From Edolisoma coerulescens (taxonomy: Eukaryota; Chordata; Aves; Passeriformes; Campephagidae): a stretch of 64,000 bases of DNA. Numbering within the stretch: position 1 is the first letter of the stretch; each line of letters starts with the position of its first letter. The DNA is taken from contig VWZW01007171.1 of the NCBI GenBank assembly GCA_013397115.1, forward strand, positions 748,661 to 812,660, in the 5' to 3' direction. The notes beneath the pieces are model-generated. The model ran no database searches. It had not been told where the DNA came from and was given only the letters and a program-made list of their open reading frames with translations. Shown in pieces: positions 26,129-39,384 of the stretch. Both the position numbers and the translations under genes were made by a program.

Positions 26129-29100
26129 GACTCCTACCCACTTTTTACTGGCAACTGGAGTATTTCAGTGCACCAGAGGTAAATATCTATGAAGTGATAC
26201 AACATTTTTCAAAGTCAAAATGCATCACACTGTATTTAGCATAAGCCTTTTGAAAATCCTATTGCTTGAGAGCTGTTTCACTGAGAATGCCCTATGCTAG
26301 AAAAACCATGAGGAAAAAAATCCCACTAAAACTGACAGTGTCTAATCATCTTGCTCACAGCCACAAACAGCTCAGTTACTTGAGTTTCTCATCAAAACAG
26401 TCCTAATGCATTTTGTAAGCATGATGTCTATGTTTCTTCTCCCTGCTTGCTCAAAAGCTGTGTTCATTTGTCATGAGGCCAGAGACATCTGTGAAGGGCA
26501 TATCAGCTGTTTACGGCATTTTTAATATTGCTCTTAGGCCTGTGCATTCCAAAATACCTTGGGCTCCCTCCACCTGGTGGAGCACAGGTATGTTCACAAC
26601 AGTGTTATCACAAGATTGGAGCCAAGGCCCACTGAACTCAGCAGCAGTTTTTCTTTCAGATTCTGGGGTTTTCAGATCATATCTATGGTTGTGGTTATTT
26701 CACTTTAGACAACTTAACAGGAACTAGTTCTAACTCATTTTCTTCTTTCTTTTTTTTCCCTGGTGCAGGAGCATAATTAGACTTGGGGAGACATTTGAAA
26801 TGCAACCAGTGAGACATTTGATATAGCACATGTAAAGTTTTCTTCAATTAGGACTGCAGAATTGTATTACAGAACACATTAAATGGCACAGTAGCTGATG
26901 TAAATGCTTCCATTGAATTAAAACTGGTTAGTTTGCTTGTAAGGTTATTTTTTGTTACAGTAACTGTATAGTTTTCTGGTTTTCAATAGCACACAAAAGA
27001 ACTGATCCAACTTTTCTTCTCTACTTGTGTGTTCTAGAAGTGGACCAATATAGCTTTTCTACCTGGACCCCTGTGTGTGATATGGCACATGAAATCATCA
27101 GAGATAGGAAATGTTCTTTTTAAATGCACGCTTAATTCCTAGAAAGAAAAATTAAACTTCTAAAATTCGGATCTATTTAAGATGTCTTTTGCAGACTGCT
27201 CCAAATGTTACTTCTATACAGAGCATCCATGCTGTAAGAATTCACCACTCTTGGAAGTAAAAAAATGGAAAGAAGAGCAGCAGAAAAGGTATTTACAGGA
27301 GAAAGACAGCAATGTAAAACGGGTAACCTCAACTTGGCTGAAAAATGCTGAGTTATTCCCCAAGAGGTTTTCCCAGGGAAATATATTTGTGTAGAAAGGC
27401 AGCTCTCCAGTGCGGCAGAACAAAGCAGGAGTCAGGAAATCAATGTAGAAGATACTGCTGGAGCAGAAAGGGCTTGTTGCTGTGTCTTCATCTGCAGCAG
27501 ATTATCTTGTCATAAAGGTTTGTTTGTAGCAAAGAGGCACCTCAGGCAAACTGACCTCCCAGAGCCTTTTGGTCCTGCCCCAGTGTCACTGGGAGAGTAC
27601 AGCAACAAAACCCACAAGATGCCACTGAGTTTTAGAGGTCTATTCTCTAACCCACACTGTACCTGGGACACAGAACTGCTAACCTCCCACCTTGATTCCC
27701 TATCGAGCCTAAATCCAAACATTTGAACTTTTCATGGGATAGAAGCTCAAAACCTGCCAATATGTCACATGATAGCATTGCACCATAAGCCACCTAAGTT
27801 GATTACCTGCACTTCTTTGGTCCCTGAAGGGCAAGGAGAGCATCCTCTTTCTGATCAGGTCCTGAAAAATCTTCCCTTTTTTCTGGAGGTGCAATTAATT
27901 TTTGCAACTACTCAGAGACCCCAGCTGAGATCACAGACCTTGGCAAAACACTCTGCAGCAGAATCTCAGGAGCACTCCCACCTTGTGAAGGCTCCACTGA
28001 AGGTGTTTCTAGTGCATCTCCTACAACAGGGAAGCTCCTTATTCCCAGGCCAGGCTCACCTGGAGATAATCTCAGGTATATCAACACTGACACGTGCAGA
28101 GAATAAAAGCCAAGACACCTCTCTGAAGCCACGGGGATGGGCCAGGAGTGTTTGTGGTGGCCAGGACACTGGGTAATACTCACTGGGTAACACCACAGGG
28201 AAAAACTGAGGCAGCTTTTTGCCAAAGCCACATCCCCTTAAATGCTGATTCTGTCTTGTAGACCAGAGTTAGATTTGTGAGACACAGACTTGCAGACCAG
28301 AGCCATCTCCTGCCATCTGAGTTCTGCATGAAACAGTGAAGGTCTGGCATTACAAAAGCACAAGCCCTGGTCTGTAGGATTGGATGAGGTTTCCGCTTTC
28401 TTTTCCAGTCCTTCTGCCCTTGCACTGCCACACACACAATGGCCACCCTCAAGGGCAGCCAGAGACAGAGCTGTCCTGCCAGTATGTATGAAACAGTCAT
28501 GATTCCTCTTGGCATTTCCGTTTACTTTTGCCTTCACAGTCCTGTGAGATTCCTCACACAGCCACAAAACCCTGCAATATTTGCTTTCTGAGCTCTTCAT
28601 TCAGTCAGCTTTGAATCTACTCACTGCACGAAGCATCTCAGTAATATTATCCCCTTTTCCAATAACTTTTATGTTCATTTGCCTTGTAGCCAAGTCACTC
28701 AGAAATGAGAAATAAAGAGTAAACTCTTTTTTTCAGAAGGATCATGAGAGGGTTTTCATTTCCTGATTGGAAGACTTCTGATCTTAAGCAGAGGAAAAGC
28801 TGCAGCAAAACCATACCTTTGCTCATTCATCTCAGTGTGTAAAATCAGATCATTACAAGCTGCAGCAGCTTAATCAAGCAGCCTCTGAAACACAAAGGCC
28901 TCTGACTCAAATGGAATTAATGGAGTTGGGTCTTTTTTTCTTTTTACTACTGCTCCTATAATATTTAAAGTCATTCGCGTTTCCACAGAGTGCTTGCTGA
29001 TGATTATAAGCAGTGAAGATTTGGATCCAGTTATACCTGTGCTTCCATCTGTTGTTGCAGAAACCAATTCTATTATCATTACTTTCTTGTTAATGACTTA

Positions 29101-30611
29101 CTTCTTGAAGTCATTTAAGATACCTGTTCCCTTGCTCTCTTCTTCATTGACAGTGTCAGTGGAATAGCTGCTTTTATATTCAAATGTCCTGAGCACAAAA
29201 ATTACCAGTTGAATCATGTCTGTCCTGGGTGTTAAGCTGGAGAGAAGAAAACACGTTCATTTTCTACTGCTTGTAATGATCTGTTTCTCCTGTTGTTGAG
29301 GCACATCATCTGACAGCAACTCCTGGTTTGGGAGGACGTTTTTATATTCACTATATGTCATTAATGAGAAACGTACTCATGTGTGGGTACCTGGGAAATG
29401 ATCTGGTGCTCAGCCAGTTTTTGCTTCACTTGCATATTCCCAGTGAAAAATAGATTTGTTCCAACAATACAACACCCACCAAAAGACTGTTCAATGGTAT
29501 CTTTCTCCTTTTTCATGGATTTTGCAAAATGCAGTTGTGGACTATTCAAGAAGGTTCTTCCTCCTGTCCTACTATCTGGAGAATATTTTCATGTTACTTT
29601 TGGATATTTTTGTATGAGCTGCGGTGATTCTCCACATTAACTTATTGCCTGGAGCAGTACTGCATGACATTTGAAACTCAGAGACTTGTCTTTACCCATC
29701 ATCAGTAAAACTCATGACCCCATTCTCTCTGAAAATACATTTTTTCTCTTTTTCCCCCCAACAACACTCAAACTAAATTACTGATGTCTCTGTAATTTTA
29801 ATGTCTTTTACTCCACCCCAGGATTTGTTCCCCCTACCGTCTCTTTTCTCCTTTGTCCACAGCAGCTAGGTTTTATTACCTGCTCCTCTCAGTGCTGCAT
29901 GGCTGGAAGACAGGTCCTCTGCTATGTGCCCTCACCTCTCTGCATGGAGCTTGTTTCCAAAAGGAGCCCAGCAGAGTCCAGAGTCGGGCACGTGTGGGAA
30001 TCACAACAAAGATAAATCTCACAGCAAATATAAATCTTCAGTAGGCTCTGTTGGAGAAGGTGACTTAGTGTCACTCCTATTTGGTGAAAAGGTCCCATGT
30101 ATGTGTTCAGCAACATTCCCACACCATATGGAACTCACTGCCCATCACTGTGCTTCTGCCTGGTGCTGGGCACTGCAGCTCAGCATCACCACTCTCCATC
30201 ACATCGTATGATCAAAGCTGTAGAAAGTAAGCAGGCATAGGAAGAAATATCATCAGCGCTTGCCAATCCCTTCAAACTGAAATGCAGTCTATTGCTTTTA
30301 CTTCCCCCTGACACTTTCACTAATGTCCTGTGTCTGCTAAAGCAGATAGGCAATACAATGAGAGAAGAGAGCTGGTGGCTTGCTTTACTAGGTGAGAGGA
30401 CTACTGTTATATCCCAGTTTATTTTTTCGACATGTTGATTTGCAGTGCATGAATAGACAGGAGCTTTAACATCTGGGAAACTGGAGTGAACTTTGCTGAC
30501 TGGAAAACCATAACTGAAGGCATTTCTCCCCTCTCTGTTATAATGACAGGAGAATTTCATGTGATCTCTCCTCCTTTGCTTTCTTCAAAGCAAAGAAGAC
30601 AGTTGAAAGAA

Positions 30612-30627
30612 ATGTGTGTGTGTGAGA
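30612..30627. repeat. Short (TG)n run
   Basis: A short alternating GT run ends in GAGAG. It is a minor microsatellite. Confidence 0.85.
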
Positions 30628-31720
30628 GATTATATTAATGTGGCCAAGGCTTGTAACCAGTTCATACATGTGGTGATATGGTAGTTGCAGTTGGGTAGAA
30701 GTGGTGGAAATGGTGCAGTTTTATGGATATTTGGTAAAACATTTTGAAATAATAAAGTAAAAAAGCTATTAATGACTCATTCATTTAGCACTGTCATTGT
30801 AAACAGAGTAATGGCTATTACATTGGGGTTTTTATGTTTGCATTTGAAAGCAGATTTACAGTAACAAAGCTGGAATCAGTCCAAGTCAGATCATATGTAC
30901 AGTTAAAAAGCTACATAGTAAAAGACAGAGATTAGACCTTGCATTACTGATGTGCAATAGAAAGTCCTAAGAAAAATAAAAAAATAATTTGCTATCTCTT
31001 CCGACATCCTTAATCCCCTTGTGGAGATTGTACTTGTTTGACCTGATCTAACTAGGTTTAGCTCACTTTGTTGTTCCTGGAATGTATTACTCCAAATGCT
31101 AATGCCAATCTATTCACTTTATTGATACAATCTGCACCACAGTGACAAGAATACCCAGCTCTTGCATCCTGTAGGTCATTTAGCTGTTTCTTATCCTTCC
31201 AGGTATGCATATGATTTTCTGCTTTATTATTTTACACTCATACTTCACAAATAGTATGAGAAAAGCAATAAAACAAGTGCATTGAAATTTCAGTATTAAG
31301 CCAGTAAACACTCAATATGTAATGACTTTTACCTTGTCTACAGCACTGGTACTGTTTCAAAGAATCAATAGGAAACACAAAAGAAAACTGTATTTAATCT
31401 CAGGTAGTCCTGGTCTTGTCTGCCTGAAGTCAATTATTCACTGTCTCAAGGGTACACCACTGGATAGCACATTCACCCTTACTAATGCAAAGGGTGCCCC
31501 TGACTTCTCCCCTGGATTAGCTGCTGGATCAGCAAAAGGTGGTTGACAGGCTGCTCCAAAAATGAGGAATTGTGAATGAGAGGTAAATTTGAACCTCTGG
31601 CATAGTCCTGATGCTGCTCCTGATGTTGGAGGCAAGGAGCCAGCGGGTCAGTACAGTGGTCTGGATGGGTGCAGGGTGCTCCAGCCTAGCTCTGAACTGT
31701 CTAGCCAAATGCAGCTAGTG

Positions 31721-31735
31721 AAAAAAAAAAAAAAA
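31721..31735 (+). repeat. A15 tract
   Basis: Fifteen consecutive A bases. No retrogene body was recognised just upstream, so I do not call a processed pseudogene. Confidence 0.9.
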
Positions 31736-32788
31736 GCAACTGGCTGAGTTGGGGTTTAGCCTGACAGTTTGCCAATATGATTCTGAAAGAGCTAAATTTG
31801 GATGAAAACCTTCAGATTTTGGACCAGTTAAGCATGCTGAATTGAATCAAATGAGCAACAAGCACAAAGAAGTATAGGCACCCATAAGCTTGTAGAAATG
31901 CCCCATTTTCGTCTTTGTTACTTCTCCAAGGAGAAAATGTATATCTGCAATAATTCTGCACTTTTGGACTTCAAAATTAAGCTATAGAAAGAAAATGATC
32001 GTGCAGAGAAAAATGAAGAGTCAACTCTGTGTTTATATTACTTTTAATTATGAAGTGGCACAGCAGTCTACTGCATCGTGGAAGTTACTAAAAGCAGAAG
32101 TTTTTGAAATCTTTTTCTGCACTGAAGATGAAGATGTTTTTAAAAATTTACCTTAAACAGTTTCTCTATACTGGTATACATGTTTTGAAAGGCTTCACTC
32201 AGGCTATCAACCACCTTCATAATATTAATGTCTATTAAAAAGACAACACAGTTGCATTTATTATATTTGGCCATGTTGTAAATATGTACACTCAAGAAGG
32301 ATGACAGGTAATTTAGTAAATTAATGGTGATTTGGTTCATTTTGCTGTGTTTACTTTTTTTGACATCATCATAATGCTGTACAGCATTAGGTGTAGTTCC
32401 CTGTGTAAGGTACCAGTCCCTTAGTACTCAATTTGTTTATCCATTCTTAGTTGTAGACATTTAGTGAAAATAATAATAATAAAAAACCAGCAATATCCTT
32501 TGCCACCCCGGTGAACATAAAAATTAATAATCTCTGAGTCTGTATTCAACCTGACACTGTAAGCAGTGCAAATATGGTACAAAGTCTATCTTTACATTTA
32601 TTTGCAAATGTGTATAGATATGCTTCATATAAATTAATCCTCTATTTCATTATAAGGAAGGAGTTATGTCTGTGGTCAAAAGGGTGGGGTACAGCTAATC
32701 TGATTTAACACAGCATGGGAAAAATTAATTGAAAGTCAGAACTGCATAGTGTTTATTATAAAGTAATTTCACACCAGCTCAGGATTAG

Positions 32789-32821
32789 CATAGTAACAGG
32801 TGACAATAGGTCATTACTATG
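32789..32821. promoter_or_regulatory. Possible DR4 nuclear-receptor half-site pair inside an inverted repeat
   Basis: AGGTGA (32798-32803), spacer CAAT, AGGTCA (32808-32813) forms a direct repeat spaced by four, the arrangement known for thyroid-hormone and LXR-type receptors with RXR. It is flanked by CATAGTAA (32789-32796) and its reverse complement TTACTATG (32814-32821). Two homeodomain-like TTAATTGAAAG sites lie at 32725 and 32822. Binding is inference from motif shape only. Confidence 0.3.
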
Positions 32822-32847
32822 TTAATTGAAAGACAGCATGCTTTTAT

Positions 32848-32882
32848 AAAAAAGAAAAAAAAAAAGAAAAAAAAGGGAAAAA
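32848..32882 (+). repeat. A-rich low-complexity tract
   Basis: A runs are interrupted by single G bases, ending AAAAAGGG. It is low complexity; no element is assigned. Confidence 0.9.
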
Positions 32883-34398
32883 GGGACAGAGCTGAAACGT
32901 AAAGGAAAGAATATTAAAATGCAGTATTTTATCTAGGATTGGGCTGTAGTTCTATGGGACATCTTCAAGGGAGAAGATAACTTCTGAAAAGAATTCATTG
33001 GCTTTTGGTGATAACCTTGCATTGTTCACTGTGCCATGAAGCATGGCAGATGCTCGTGCATATCTCCTGCATGACTTAAGCTGGCCACCTCTCGTTCCGC
33101 AAGAACAGGCTGCATCTCCAAAGCGGTGGCCTGACATTTTCAGCTTGCTGACTCTGCTCACTGGCCCAGGCATGTGGAGGCAGAGGTGGGCACAGGGAAG
33201 CAGGGCCCATCTATTTACCTGGCTTGCCCAAAGCAAGTGTGGGCCCAAACAAAGTCACTGGGAGCTATCACATTTTGCAGCAGTGTCTAACAGAAGAAAA
33301 GACTCTGGTTTTGTTACTTCATGAGAGGATTAATAAAATAAAAAGACTTCCAAACCACCAATGGAAAATTGCCTGTCACTTCGATAGCACGCTGAAGCAT
33401 GAAGCTAGAGCAAGCTCATCCTTCCACTTGAGCTGCAATGCCATTATCCCAGCTCTGAATGGGGATGGGTGCTGCAGTGCTCGGCTGCTCTCCTATTGTG
33501 CAGCGTGACAGACACCGACGTGTAGGCATTTCCCATTATGCGCCTCAATCTGAGTAAGCAGTCCTGAGCTGCCAGCTTCAGCCTGTCAAAAGAAATCAGG
33601 AACCTATTTTTCCCCTTTTATTTGCATAATAGCAAAAGGTGTTAAATCAATTTTGAGGGCAGAAGATCATTCTGCAGGTTCTCCAGTTGACAGAATACAA
33701 AGGGCACAATATGCACTTTGCCGAGGTGAGCAAGACAGAAAAGAGCTCTGCATTAACTGCAGCCACTACAAAAGGACCTTTGCTAATGGCATGCTATAAT
33801 TTAAAAAAGGATCCTTTCTGAAACCAAAACAATACACCAATGCAATGAAGTTAGCTCTTGTTCAAAGTAAATGGAAATTCAGAAGCACAGCTGGGACCTG
33901 AAAATGGGAAATTCTGATTTTATTTCCTGGAAGAAGAATTTAACCTCTTTGGATACCCTCATGCAGCCTGATAGATGAGCTGATGAGGAATGTGACCTTT
34001 CTGCTCACCCTACTTCAGAAAAGTTTGCAATTCAGTCTGACACAATCTGTTGTAATATGTTAATTTCAACGCAGTTCTGCCACAAATACTAAGGGTGATC
34101 CCTGAGACCTTTACATCCCAGAATACAATCCTTCCAGACTTCATTCTCACCTAAAAACATACTGATTAAGGTGCCTACTTATCTAATAAAGGTCAAAAGA
34201 AAGGAAAGTGTAAATGTTCTTTGATTACTTACTAAAAAGGAAAGAGCTGAGACAGGAGATGGTGCCCTTACATTCAGTTCACAATACAGTGTGATGTGGT
34301 CTGCTGAGTTCAAGAGCAAAAGAGTAAAGCTGCTCCTGGTCAGGTCACACACCATCATCTGCAAATCTAAACTACTGCAGAGCTAGAGGAATAATGCA

Positions 34399-34435
34399 AT
34401 ACAAGTACCCCAGCGGGTAGAAGGGGTACTTGTAT
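34399..34435. repeat. 13-bp perfect inverted repeat with 11-nt loop
   Basis: ATACAAGTACCCC (34399-34411) and GGGGTACTTGTAT (34423-34435) are exact reverse complements around the loop AGCGGGTAGAA. An outer GAGGA at 34386-34390 can pair with TCCTC just right of the stem, with unpaired bases between. It could fold as RNA or cruciform. Function unknown. Confidence 0.85.
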
Positions 34436-36877
34436 CCTCCTCCTCAGCCATACAAAAAAAGCAATATAATAGAAGTATTTGCTCAACCCCAGCAGGAAAA
34501 TCTCTCAGGATAATTAGGGCAAAACACGGCCTCAGGTCTGACTATGCCTAGGAGAAATGATTTTCCCCATGATAAGGCAGAGTAGTAAAGTGGAAAATAA
34601 GTGATCAGGTTTACCTCTACAAATACAAGATTTCAAAAAATATATTGGGGCTGGTGGGCATGGTCTAATTATTGCTCAATAGAAGCATACAGTTACTATT
34701 ATTTTTAATGGTTTGTCATGTCTTTGCATCTCAGTTACAGTAAGTCAAAATCCCAACTCAGGCATTTGCAATAGGTACCTCTGCTCTGGAGCTATTCCTC
34801 CTCTGCACCCAAGATGAATCATAAGCAACAGTGCTGCTCCCTGCTCATCCTGCTACCCCAGCTCAGCACTTCGAGGCCAAGCTGAGCCACCCACTTTCCC
34901 TGGGGACTGCCAAAAAGTCACAACCAGCTTGTCCCTTCCCCTAGGGCTTGCTGTTGTGACGGTGGCTTTCTGGCAGCACACAGGCAGCACGTAATTGCTA
35001 CAGGCAAGAGTAGAGCCAAGGGACTTTGAGACAACAATGACACCACTGCTGCTGCTGCTTCAAAGTGCCACTGATTCCCTTTCTGACACATTCTCCTTTT
35101 TGCTCTCCATTTAGTTAAAACAAAGCTAAAAAAAAAAGAAATAAGAAGACTGCACTCAAACTCTCAAGCAAGAAAGAGAGTGGCAAGAAGAGTGTGTTAT
35201 AAATCTGTTGGCAAAACTGATGAGACAAAGTAGGAAAAACTTGTGTATGAAGCTGGAGCAAACAATCTCAAAATGTTTCTAAAAGTAATTTTCCCCTATT
35301 CATTTGTTCTTGGCTGTCTCTGCTGTTTACTCTGCTGTTCTGTGATCTTTAGCAATAACAGTTCCATTTAAACTCTGTGCAGAAAGGATTCTGTCTTCTC
35401 ACCTTTCTGTACAGCTCAAGGATAGCTTACACAGCCGTGTTATGGCTTTGCCCTTTCCAGATGAGGAATATGTTGATTTGGTTTCAGCTCATTAACTCTC
35501 TAAGGAATCTCTTCCAGCTTAGCTGTCTGCAAGGCCAGAATCGCCTGTACTTCAGGATGAGGTCTTTTTTCCTTTTTAAATTTCTGAACGGGTGTCCCAA
35601 TAGGCACAGACACTGCAAAGAAGCCCAACGAGCTGCAGGAAGTACTTCATTGGAAATGAGCATCCTCTCTTGGGATAAGAAATTTTGTGTGTTGCGTTTG
35701 GTGCTCTGGGATTCATAAAGGTTATCAGCAAGGCATTTATAATAAAAGTTCTTCCTGCTTTTCCTGGCATGCATGGAGAAGATGGGAGTGTTATCATTCT
35801 GACATTTCTGTCAGAAGTGGTATTTGAGCCACTGGATGATTCTGACAAATGCCACTGCTGTCATCTGCTGCTCAGTTTTAATTATATTTGACTGAGTCTT
35901 TCAATGGCAGCAAGCAGAAAACTTAATTAGTTGGTTTAAAGGCTGATCTTCAGAGTCTGAAGAATCCAAACACCTTTGCAGCATTTATGAATGGAGACTG
36001 CCATTTTCAGTCTGATGATGCAAGTCAGAAGAATTAGTGGTCGCACTCACAGGAAGGAAAAACAGAGAAAGACTTACAAGAATATACATCTACAAACCCC
36101 ACCATTTTTGTACATGACATCAGTGAGGAAACCTTGTGTCTAAGAAACTGCTGTGCTGGCTCACAGGTGGGTCTCAGACAAATGGTAGCAGAATGCAGGC
36201 GAAAGATTGGGTGCTCATGGGAACATACAGCAAATGAACATCTGTTACCTTAAACAGAATGTATATGTTTATTCTGCAGCAGACTGCAAGCACTGCGCTA
36301 TTTGGGAAGACTGAAAGGCTGGCATTTTCTCATACACCAGTGCACTGTTCAAACAAGCTGCTTGAAAGGAGATTGCATTAACAATTTATACTACCTCTGT
36401 GTTTGCTTTCATGGAGTTAATATGATTATATTTCTCCACTATATCCTGGAAAAATAAGCATTAGTAAGATTCAGGGTCAAACTGCTAATATGATGCAATT
36501 AGAAGTTAACATTACATTCACATGCTGGTTGCAGGTTGCTTGTGGGGAAAAACATCATCAGTTGAAAACACATTGTTTTGTTCCAGAAATCCCAGGGCTG
36601 TGGGTTTGGGCACTCCCATGCAGATGTGGACTGATGGGCTTTGCTCCTTTGTGAGATCACATCATATGGGATGGTGCTGCACGTGTCCTTTAGGATATTG
36701 CCAAATTTCATCACTTGCAAGGAATGGGCTGGGATTTTATACATAAAATGTGCCAAGAGCTCTGTGTGAGTGGCAGTCAGGAAGCAAAGCACTTGATGAC
36801 TTATACAGCCCACATGACTGATCAGCTGTCATTGTCCTTCCCTGCATTCAAAACTTTGTGCTTGTAATTTAGTTGAC

Positions 36878-37716
36878 CACAGAATCACAGAATCGCTGAG
36901 GCTGGAATACACATCTGGAGATCTCCTCACCCAACACCCTTCTCAAAGCAGGGTCAGTAAGAGTAGTTTGATCAGGAATGTATGTGTTCAATCAGGTTTT
37001 GAATATCTCCAAGACTGGAGACTCTCCAGCCTCTCTGGACAACCTGTGACACTGTTTGACCATGCACATCAAAGAAAAGCTTTTTTTCTGTTTAATCAGA
37101 TTTCTCTGTGTTTCAGTTTTCGGTCACTGCCTGTTATTCTTTCTCTGATCCCCACTGAGGACATTCTGACTCCATTGTCTTTGTCTTTCTTCCCTCATCA
37201 AGTATTTATACACATTGATTAGATCCTCCTGAGACTTCTCTTCCCAAGCTGAATTGACAAAGCTGTCTCAGCCTGTCCTTTTTTGAGAGTTGTTCCAGTC
37301 CCTTAATCATGTGTATGGATCTTAACTAGACACAGTCTAGCATGTCCATGTATGTCCTGTGGGGGGAACACAGGACTGGATACAGCACTCTCCACTGACA
37401 TGGACAGGGCATATTTCTGGCTCATGTTCAACTTAATGTACACCAGGAACCCCAGGAGCTTTTCAGCAAAGCTATTACCTCGACAGCTGGCCTCCAGCAT
37501 ACGCCGGTGCATAGGTTTAGTCCTTCCCAGGCTCAGGGCTAGGCATTTCCCTTTGTTGACCTTCAGGAGATGCCTGTTGGTCCATCTCTCTAGCCTGTCC
37601 AGATCCCTCTGGATGGCAGCACCTGGTGTGTCAGCAACTCTTTCCAGTTTCATATAGTTTCAAACTTGCTGAGGGTGTACTCTGCCACATTGCCCAGGTC
37701 ACGAATGAAGGGTTAT
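36878..37716 (-). mobile_element. CR1 LINE fragment, about 840 bp, minus orientation
   Basis: CACAGAATCACAGAATC at the left edge marks the CR1 3' terminus. The 3' UTR and about 350 bp of reverse-transcriptase ORF follow. The minus-strand translation (37653-37303) has the CR1 segment DLDRLERWTNRHLLKVNKGK followed by LGRTKPMHR and SFAEKLLGFLV, diagnostic of CR1 ORF2 near its C-terminus. The frame is interrupted and the element 5'-truncated, so it is non-functional. Parts of the 3' UTR are diverged. Confidence 0.88.
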
Positions 37717-38724
37717 GCAGAGGAGGGGGGAGGGAACTGACTAAGGAAACTTTATGGCTTTTATCATTATATTCTCAAAAGTCACAAATCCAGTTGAGCT
37801 CACCTGCCTGGATGCTGACTGCTGCTCTGTTGAATGCCAATCCACTGGACCTATACAGGTCCATGTAGGTGTATGACTGGTGACAAAAAGTGTACAGTCA
37901 GTTTCATTGGTCTCCTTCTGCAAGCAGAGGGGACCTTTTGTCCACCTCTCTTCTGCACTCTCAATGGGATAATGAAAATATCCTCCGACTGTGAGGGAAG
38001 CTTCTCCTCTCCTCTCCTCTTTCACGGTCAATTGTGTCCTTGGTGACTCACCCATCAAGATGGGTATAAATAAACACAATAACATACCTCCTTGTAACAT
38101 TTTACAGGAGTTTAGTTAAAGAAGCTCATTTTGCCTTGGACAGTACTTTTGCCAATGGGCATAAAGCAGTGTATTTATAGGCTATGTGATATGTTTTGTT
38201 TATCTTTGACATTTTATATCTTAACATTTTCCAGCAAAAAACTGCTGCAGTTACAGTAGGTCTCACTGTGTCATGGTGAAGAGCTGCTGTGGATGTGAGC
38301 CTGTGCAGGGGGCTGTGAGCACTGTTGCTTCTGTACAAATACAACCTCCTGCAGACTGGTGCTTTGGTACTAAGCTGTGCAAGCCAACTACGTGGTAGAG
38401 GATACAAGAAATCACCTTCTTGATGTTTAAGTGCTGAAATTACTGCTTCCATCTTCCAGTTGCAAAACACTGCAAAACTGCATTTATTCTTCAGTGTCAC
38501 CATGAGGGAAAGAGACCATCACAGCATCTGCTGCTCCTTCTCATCCTTCTTACTCCTCATGCCCTGACCTTAGTGGTTCCCAGAAGGTTTTCCTGCCTCT
38601 CCGCATGTCTGCCATACATTAAAAGCTCTTAGGCCGTGTTCATAAGAAGTTTAGAATTTCAACTCTCTTTCACTGCCATGTTCACAACTGAAATCTCTGT
38701 GCCCTGGCATCCTGCTGAAGGAGA
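37717..38724. other. Sequence between two opposed CR1 copies
   Basis: About 1 kb with a short CTCCT repeat. I see nothing coding and no other element. Confidence 0.6.
38002..38020. repeat. CTCCT-type pentanucleotide repeat
   Basis: About three tandem TCTCC units on the plus strand between the two opposed CR1 copies. Confidence 0.85.
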
Positions 38725-39384
38725 GGAGGTGGCTGGTGAGCAGCCCCGCAGAAAGGGATCTGGGGCGTGCTGTTTGGCAACAGGCTTGATGTAAGACAGC
38801 AGTGTGCTCTGGCAGTCGGGAAGACAAACCCCTTCCTGGGGTGCATCAAGCACAGCATCACCAGCTGGTCAAAAGAGGTGATTATGCCACTGTATTCAGT
38901 ACTGGTGTTGCCTCGAGTGTTGTGTGCATTTCTGGACTCCAGAATTCAAGAATAATGTGAAGATACTCAAGTGTGTCCAAAGGAGAGCAACAAAGCCGGT
39001 GAAAGGGCTGGAAAGAATGTACTATAAGGCATGGCTATGGCTTAGGGTTTGTCTAGTTTGGAGAAAAGGAGGCAGAGGTCTCCTTGCTCTCTACAGCTTC
39101 CTGAGCAGAGGGGTGGACAGGGAAGTGGTGATCTCATCTCCCTGGGATCCAGTTATGGGACATGTGGGAATGGTGTAAAGCTGCACCAGGAGAGATTGAG
39201 ACTGGACATCAGGGATCATTTATTTACTGAGAGAATGGTCAGACACTAGGCTTCCTAGAGAGGTGGTCTGTGCCTCAATCATTTGAACAATGCCCTTATT
39301 AGAATCCTTTAACTTTTGGTCAGCCCTGGACTGGTTGGTCAGCTGGACAAGATGATGGTGGTAGGTCCCTTCCAACTGATATCT
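38725..39384 (+). mobile_element. CR1 LINE fragment, about 660 bp, plus orientation
   Basis: The plus strand reads the CR1 ORF2 C-terminal region: CCGCAGAAAGGGATCTGGGG (SxAEKDLGV), CAGCAGTGTGCTCTGGCAG, CTGTATTCAGTACTGGT, then GTGTCCAAAGGAGAGCAAC. It ends with the 3' UTR block GGTAGGTCCCTTCCAACTGA. Frameshifts and stops break the frame. It lies about 1 kb from, and opposite in orientation to, the CR1 at 36878-37716. Each copy keeps its own 3' end, so they are separate insertions. Confidence 0.88.

Larger units (their letters stand above)
17173..36877. other. Intergenic sequence, about 19.7 kb, no gene seen
   Basis: The longest stretch without a recognised transposon. It holds three inverted repeats (18247, 22831, 34399), a 24-bp duplication (26081), simple repeats and a possible DR4 (32798). 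The longest open frame (19702-20187, 161 codons, plus) has no recognisable domain. AT-rich stretches near 21330-21560, 21900-22130 and 25080-25340 have the TAATTA/ATTA-rich look of conserved non-coding elements, unproven. Confidence 0.6.

Noticed and set aside
31721..31735. A15 tract as the tail of a processed pseudogene
   Set aside because: The sequence upstream gives no recognisable coding remnant and no flanking direct repeat was seen.
37303..37653. Open frame with reverse-transcriptase-like words, minus strand
   Set aside because: It is the degraded end of CR1 ORF2, not a host gene; it is reported as a mobile element.
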